NCBI GenBank assembly: GCA_964434165.1
Contig: CAYSUS010000098.1
Coordinates: 1 to 27,565 of the forward strand
From: CAYSUS01 sp964434165
GTDB lineage: Bacteria > Planctomycetota > Planctomycetia > Pirellulales > Thermoguttaceae
Direction: 5' to 3'
DNA: 27,565 nt
The position numbers were made by a program, and so were the translations under genes. Of this stretch, positions 24,060-27,565 are shown piece after piece (within the stretch, counting starts at the first letter, position 1; each line of letters begins with the position of its first letter). A model generated the notes under the pieces. It did not search any database. It was not told the DNA's origin and saw only the letters and a program-made list of their open reading frames with translations.

Positions 24060-26098
24060 GGCGGTTCCGACTGAACTTGCTCACCAAGGTCGCCGGCGCG
24101 ATGCTGGGGATCATCGTGTTGTCCTCGGTCATGCTGTGCTACGTGCAGTACAGGATGTACTCCAAGGATTTCCGGGGGGTCCTGAGCGACGTGGCCGAGT
24201 CGGCGCGGCAGATGAAACGCGATGCGGCCCGCGACGTTCTCCGCGAAGTGACGATCGCGACCCAAGGATCGCTCGCCCGCGGGGAGTACGAGATGTTTCA
24301 GCAGTTCGCCGACAAGCAGAAGCAGCTCGAAGAGGTCCGCGCGTTCACGTTCTACAACAGGGATCGCCGGGCGGAACTGTCGTCGGATCCCGGGCGGATC
24401 GGGAAGCCGATCGACGTCGAAGCGTGGGACAAGCTCCGAGCGAGCCGCGACGCGGTGCTCCTGGAGGACGAGGAGCTGCTCTCGTTCTACCACCCGCTGC
24501 GCGCCGATGCCGACCTCCTCCGGCTCCAGCCGCACGCCGAGGTCGGCGAGATCTACGGCGTCTTGCACCTGGAGTTCTCCAAGGACAAGATCAACCGCAT
24601 GCTTCAGGCGGCCGAAGACGACTACCGCGCGCGGTCCCGGGCTACCGTCCGCACCGTCCTGTGGTTCCTTGCCGGGTCGGTGGGCCTGGGGTTCGTGGCG
24701 TCGATTGCCCTGTGCCGCACGATCCTCGGCCCGCTGAAACGGTGCGTGACCGCCATCAATCGGCTGGCGAGCAAGGACTTCAGCCGGAAATGCGACGTGA
24801 AGAGCCAGGACGAGATCGGCCAGATGGCCCAGGCGATCAACGCCACGATGGACGCCATGGCCGCGGCCTTCGACGAGATCGATCTGGTCGCCCGGCGCGA
24901 GCGCGAGCAGCAACAGCGACAAGCCGAAGAGCAGCGCCTGCGCATAGAGGGCGACAGGGTTGAGGCCCAACGGATCCAGGCCCAGGTCGATCACCTGCTG
25001 GAAGTGCTCGGCCGGGTCGCCGAGCGCGACTACTCGCGCCGGGTCGAGGTCACCGCCGACGGCGCCTTGGGGCAGCTCGCCGAGGGACTGGGCCGGTTCT
25101 TCGACGAGAAGCGGGCCGTGGAACAGCGCGATGAGGAGGCCGCCGAGCGCGAGCGCGAGGAGGCCGCCAAGCTCCGCGCCAAAGTGAGCGAGTTGCTGGA
25201 GGTCGTCGGCACGGCGGCCCAGGGCGACCTGACGCGCCACATCGAAGTCCACGGCAACGAGGCGATCGATGAGCTGGCTGGCGGCTTCTCGCGGATGCTC
25301 GCCGACTTGTCGTCGATCATCGGCGAAGTCGTGCAAAGCACGGCCCAGTTCACCGAGGGGGCGCGCGTGATCGCCGAGGGCGCCCAGTCGCTGGCCTCCG
25401 GGGCCCAGACGCAGACGGCCTCGGTCGAAGCCATGAACGCCTCGGTGCAGGAGCTCTCCCATTCGATCGAGTCCGTCCAGGCCAACGCCTCGGAGGCCGA
25501 CCGGCTCGCCCGCGCTACCCGGTCGCTGGCCGAGGAAGGGGGCGCGGCCGTGCAGAAGTCCATCGATGCCATGCGAATGATTCAAGCGAGCTCGCAGCAG
25601 GTCAGCGAGATCATCGAGGTGATCTCCGAGATCGCCAGCCAGACCAATCTCCTCGCACTGAACGCGGCGATCGAGGCGGCCCGGGCGGGAGAGCACGGCA
25701 TGGGCTTCGCCGTCGTGGCCGACGAGGTCCGCAAGCTCGCCGAGCGCTCCAACAAGGCCGCCGGGGAGATCTCCCACCTGATCCGCGAATCGGTGGACCG
25801 CATTCATGAGGGTGCCGAGCTGAGCAGCGCGACGGGAGAGTCGCTCAAGCGCATCATCTCTGGGGTGGAGAGCACCGCGGCCAAGATCGGCGAGATTGCT
25901 TCGGCCACGGTCCAGCAGGCCGCCAACTCACAGGAGGTGGGCCGAGCGATCCGAAGCGTCGCCGACGTGACCGAGCAGACCGCCGCCGCCAGCGAGGAAA
26001 TGGCCTCCAGCAGCCAGGAACTGGGAGCCCAGGCGTCCTCGCTAAGATCCCTGGTGTCGCGGTTCAAGACGGACACGGCTGCGACCGGGACAGCGTAA
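24056..26098 (+). CDS. Methyl-accepting chemotaxis protein coupled to the hydrogenase
   Basis: The 680-residue transducer has TM1 (~9-31), a periplasmic sensor (~32-198), TM2 (~199-220), and three HAMP-like units near 220-275, 300-355 and 375-428. A cytoplasmic signalling coiled coil follows, with the hairpin tip near 528-560 (SQTNLLALNAAIEAARAGE, then GFAVVADEVRKLAERS). The sensor includes FTFYNRDRRAELSSDPGRIG, reminiscent of a small Cache domain, and has no Cys or CxxCH, so it should not carry heme or Fe-S itself. No C-terminal NWETF-type receptor-docking pentapeptide is seen. The ATG overlaps the small-subunit stop, so translation is coupled to the hydrogenase. The likely role is to convert the hydrogenase redox state or contact into a CheA signal. 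Confidence 0.93.
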   Translation: MRRFRLNLLTKVAGAMLGIIVLSSVMLCYVQYRMYSKDFRGVLSDVAESARQMKRDAARDVLREVTIATQGSLARGEYEMFQQFADKQKQLEEVRAFTFYNRDRRAELSSDPGRIGKPIDVEAWDKLRASRDAVLLEDEELLSFYHPLRADADLLRLQPHAEVGEIYGVLHLEFSKDKINRMLQAAEDDYRARSRATVRTVLWFLAGSVGLGFVASIALCRTILGPLKRCVTAINRLASKDFSRKCDVKSQDEIGQMAQAINATMDAMAAAFDEIDLVARREREQQQRQAEEQRLRIEGDRVEAQRIQAQVDHLLEVLGRVAERDYSRRVEVTADGALGQLAEGLGRFFDEKRAVEQRDEEAAEREREEAAKLRAKVSELLEVVGTAAQGDLTRHIEVHGNEAIDELAGGFSRMLADLSSIIGEVVQSTAQFTEGARVIAEGAQSLASGAQTQTASVEAMNASVQELSHSIESVQANASEADRLARATRSLAEEGGAAVQKSIDAMRMIQASSQQVSEIIEVISEIASQTNLLALNAAIEAARAGEHGMGFAVVADEVRKLAERSNKAAGEISHLIRESVDRIHEGAELSSATGESLKRIISGVESTAAKIGEIASATVQQAANSQEVGRAIRSVADVTEQTAAASEEMASSSQELGAQASSLRSLVSRFKTDTAATGTA

Positions 26099-26108
26099 CC
26101 CGGCTGCG

Positions 26109-26124
26109 TCAGCCCGAGGGCTGA
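26109..26124 (+). terminator. Hairpin between the chemoreceptor and PAS protein genes
   Basis: TCAGCC-CGAG-GGCTGA forms a perfect 6-bp stem directly after the chemoreceptor stop, followed by only TTT. It could be a weak terminator or attenuator rather than a full stop. Confidence 0.4.
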
Positions 26125-26216
26125 TTTGCGCTGGCCGTCGCGTCGTGACTTGATCGGCCGCCGAGAACGGACGTGGAGAGCTGTCAACGGGAACGAAAGA
26201 GACCCTGGAGGAGCCG

Positions 26217-27320
26217 ATGAGGCACGGCCTTAAGGAAGATGTACGGCCAACGACCGGTCTTGCGCGCGCGAGCGACATCCGAGGCGACGTGTTCCGGAGA
26301 TTCGCCGAGGCATGCGGAGAGGGCCTGGTAATGACCGATCTGGACGCTCGGATTACTTACGTCAACCCAACGCTGTGTCGCCGAGTCGGCGAAGATCGCC
26401 CCGAGGACGCCATCGGGAAGGCGCTCTCGCAGTACTACGCGCACCAACATCGACGCCATCTCGATGAAGAGGTGTTCCCCACGGCTCTGCGAGACGGAGG
26501 GTGGACCGGCGAACTGACCCTGCGGACAAGTGAAGGCCACGAGACGCCAACGCTGGAGAGCTTTGCCCTGGTCCGCGATGCCGAAGGGAATCCGGCGCAT
26601 TTCGCGGTGGTGGTCACCGACATTACCGAACGCAAGAGAACGGAAGAGACCATCCGGAAGTATCTCTGTTCCATGCAGAGAATAGTGAGGGCACAAGGAG
26701 AGGATCGACAGCCCAAAGCGTCCGAGTCATACGACCGCGTTGCGCAGCATCTTTCCGCAGCCATGACGCAGTTCGATGCCTTCGAACAGGAAGAGGAAAC
26801 GATCCGCCCGGAGGCACACCGGGCCTATCAGGCCGGTCGCGCCCTGCTCAAAAGGGCGCACGCGGAAGCATCTCGCCTGCTTGCGGGGTTCAGGCCGTCG
26901 GTCCTGGACCGGTCGGGGCTGATCGTGGCCATCGCGCAGCTGGCCGCCGATGCAACGACACAGGGCGGCCCCGAAGTGGAGTTCACGTGCAGCGTGCAGT
27001 TCGACAGGCTGAATCCGATGCCGGAGAACGCGATCTTCCGGACCGTCGAAGAGAGCCTGGCCAACCTTCGGCAGCTTGGCGAAAGCCCCAAGGCGAAGGT
27101 GAAGCTGGTGCAGAGCGGCAGTCAACTCGAATTGGAGATTCAGGGGCTTGGGATCCGATCCGATTTGGAGGAAGGTCATGAAAACCGCTTCGGGTTCAGC
27201 GGGATCAGCGCACGAGCAAGGATGTGTGGCGGTCACGCCGCGATGCGGAGTTGCCCGGGAGGGAAGATCACTTTAGCGGTCAGAGTGCCGATATCGATCG
27301 GGGGGATCGATATCGACTGA
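26217..27320 (+). CDS. PAS protein with a degenerate NarL-type histidine kinase domain (pseudokinase)
   Basis: The 367-residue protein has an N-terminal PAS domain (RRFAEACGEGLVMTDLDARI, ending DITERKRTEE at ~144) and a HisKA_3/HATPase-type C-terminus. The usual phosphorylated motif (xxHDxxxQ) reads ESYDRVAQ, with Tyr172 in place of His. Asn283 of the N-box is kept (ESLANL), but the G1 box is GLGIRSD, so the ATP-binding Asp is Gly310 and a Gly is Arg314; the G2 region is FGFSGISAR. Autophosphorylation should be impossible, yet the frame is intact and the PAS is well formed. GGAGG lies 4 bases before the ATG. It follows the chemoreceptor by 118 bases on the same strand and could be a scaffold or allosteric partner, or the early decay of a kinase. 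Confidence 0.85.
   Translation: MRHGLKEDVRPTTGLARASDIRGDVFRRFAEACGEGLVMTDLDARITYVNPTLCRRVGEDRPEDAIGKALSQYYAHQHRRHLDEEVFPTALRDGGWTGELTLRTSEGHETPTLESFALVRDAEGNPAHFAVVVTDITERKRTEETIRKYLCSMQRIVRAQGEDRQPKASESYDRVAQHLSAAMTQFDAFEQEEETIRPEAHRAYQAGRALLKRAHAEASRLLAGFRPSVLDRSGLIVAIAQLAADATTQGGPEVEFTCSVQFDRLNPMPENAIFRTVEESLANLRQLGESPKAKVKLVQSGSQLELEIQGLGIRSDLEEGHENRFGFSGISARARMCGGHAAMRSCPGGKITLAVRVPISIGGIDID
27289..27315. terminator. 11-bp perfect hairpin over the end of the pseudokinase gene
   Basis: CGATATCGATC (27289-27299) pairs perfectly with GATCGATATCG (27305-27315) around GGGGG, ending just before the TGA. The coding tail it encodes (SIGGIDID) lies outside the kinase fold. There is no T run, so it may stabilise the mRNA or end transcription in a Rho-dependent way. 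Confidence 0.45.
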
Positions 27321-27334
27321 GGACGTGGGTTTCG

Positions 27335-27400
27335 ACGACCGGCAGGATTCGAACCTCCAACGGCTCCGGAGGCGGGAGGACGGATCGCCCAAAGCTAAAC
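27335..27400 (-). pseudogene. tRNA-Arg-like remnant
   Basis: On the minus strand CGCCTCCGGAGCCG matches a tRNA-Arg(CCG) anticodon arm, and GGAGGTTCGAATCCTGCCGG matches a T arm. TAGCT near 27392-27396 is in the place of the D-stem start. The variable loop is too short and the acceptor ends do not pair, so this is not a functional tRNA. Confidence 0.3.
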
Positions 27401-27412
27401 GGGCCTAAGGAG

Positions 27413-27565
27413 CTAGGGCGACAGGTAGAGGGCGAGGTGCTTCCCGTGGTGCTTTTCAGCCTTCCGCTCCAGGGCGCGTTTCGCCGCTGGTATCCGGTCA
27501 CGGAGGTAGAGGCAGGAGTGGCGGGAATGGTTGGTCGGTGAGGTAGGCGATAACGGAGTGATAGA
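27413..27565 (-). CDS. C-terminal fragment of an unknown gene (partial)
   Basis: From the right edge an open minus-strand frame runs 50 residues to a TAG at 27415-27413, ending LERKAEKHHGKHLALYLSP. The Lys/His-rich helical tail looks protein-like, while the edge part (SITPLSPTSPTNHS) is less so. I do not recognise a family. Confidence 0.3.
   Translation of the reverse strand, partial: SITPLSPTSPTNHSRHSCLYLRDRIPAAKRALERKAEKHHGKHLALYLSP

Noticed and set aside
27335..27425. Selenocysteine tRNA (selC), considered because of the selenoprotein
   Set aside because: No 8-bp acceptor, no UCA anticodon and no long paired variable arm can be folded here.
1..27565. CRISPR arrays, rRNA genes or a complete insertion sequence
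   Set aside because: No regularly spaced repeats, no rRNA-like sequence and no complete transposase with terminal repeats were found by eye.

Overview
The window is a 27.6 kb GC-rich bacterial contig, scaffolded across one 10-N gap. A PEP-CTERM protein, Tat-type redox proteins, very large PAS kinases and several planctomycete-flavoured hypotheticals suggest a member of Planctomycetota or a neighbouring lineage, probably from a metagenome. That placement is inference; there is no rRNA or ribosomal protein marker in the window.

Left part (1-11.5 kb): xseA (exonuclease VII large subunit) is followed by a small HELVH-containing membrane protein. Next comes a 78-residue SelW/Rdx-type selenoprotein whose in-frame TGA (2113-2115) sits in a CxxU motif, followed by a candidate bacterial SECIS hairpin. 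A minus-strand pair encodes a PhoD-like phosphatase and a lipoprotein-like alpha/beta hydrolase joined by an ATGA overlap. A divergent plus-strand pair encodes a DUF362 Tat protein and a NapH/NapG-like polyferredoxin membrane protein. A double hairpin separates them from a convergent minus-strand operon: PadR regulator, GlpF-type aquaporin, and COG0523/CobW GTPase. That operon has a good sigma-70 promoter overlapped by an inverted repeat.

Middle (11.5-14.6 kb) is accessory. It holds a small zinc-finger protein, a truncated REP-associated transposase (RAYT), several strong palindromes, a PEP-CTERM protein, and a tRNA-Leu(UAA)-like gene with a short variable loop.

Right part (14.6-27.3 kb) is a signalling island. 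A histidine kinase with about nine PAS domains is read through the N gap; the two gap edges share seven bases, and merging them restores one reading frame. It overlaps a FixJ-like response regulator. A second FixJ-like regulator and a CheY-like single receiver lie on the minus strand. Divergent from these is an operon of a [NiFe]-hydrogenase large subunit, its small subunit, and a methyl-accepting chemotaxis protein whose ATG overlaps the small-subunit stop. A PAS protein with a histidine-kinase fold but no catalytic histidine follows.

The most interesting candidate is this hydrogenase-chemoreceptor operon. The large subunit ends exactly at the second nickel-binding motif, without the usual cleaved C-terminal peptide, while the small subunit keeps a Tat-like N-terminus. 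No cytochrome b or other catalytic electron partner is adjacent. This fits a hydrogen-sensing hydrogenase feeding a chemoreceptor, possibly with a pseudokinase and nearby response regulators. The layout is read directly from the sequence; the hydrogen-sensing role is inferred.
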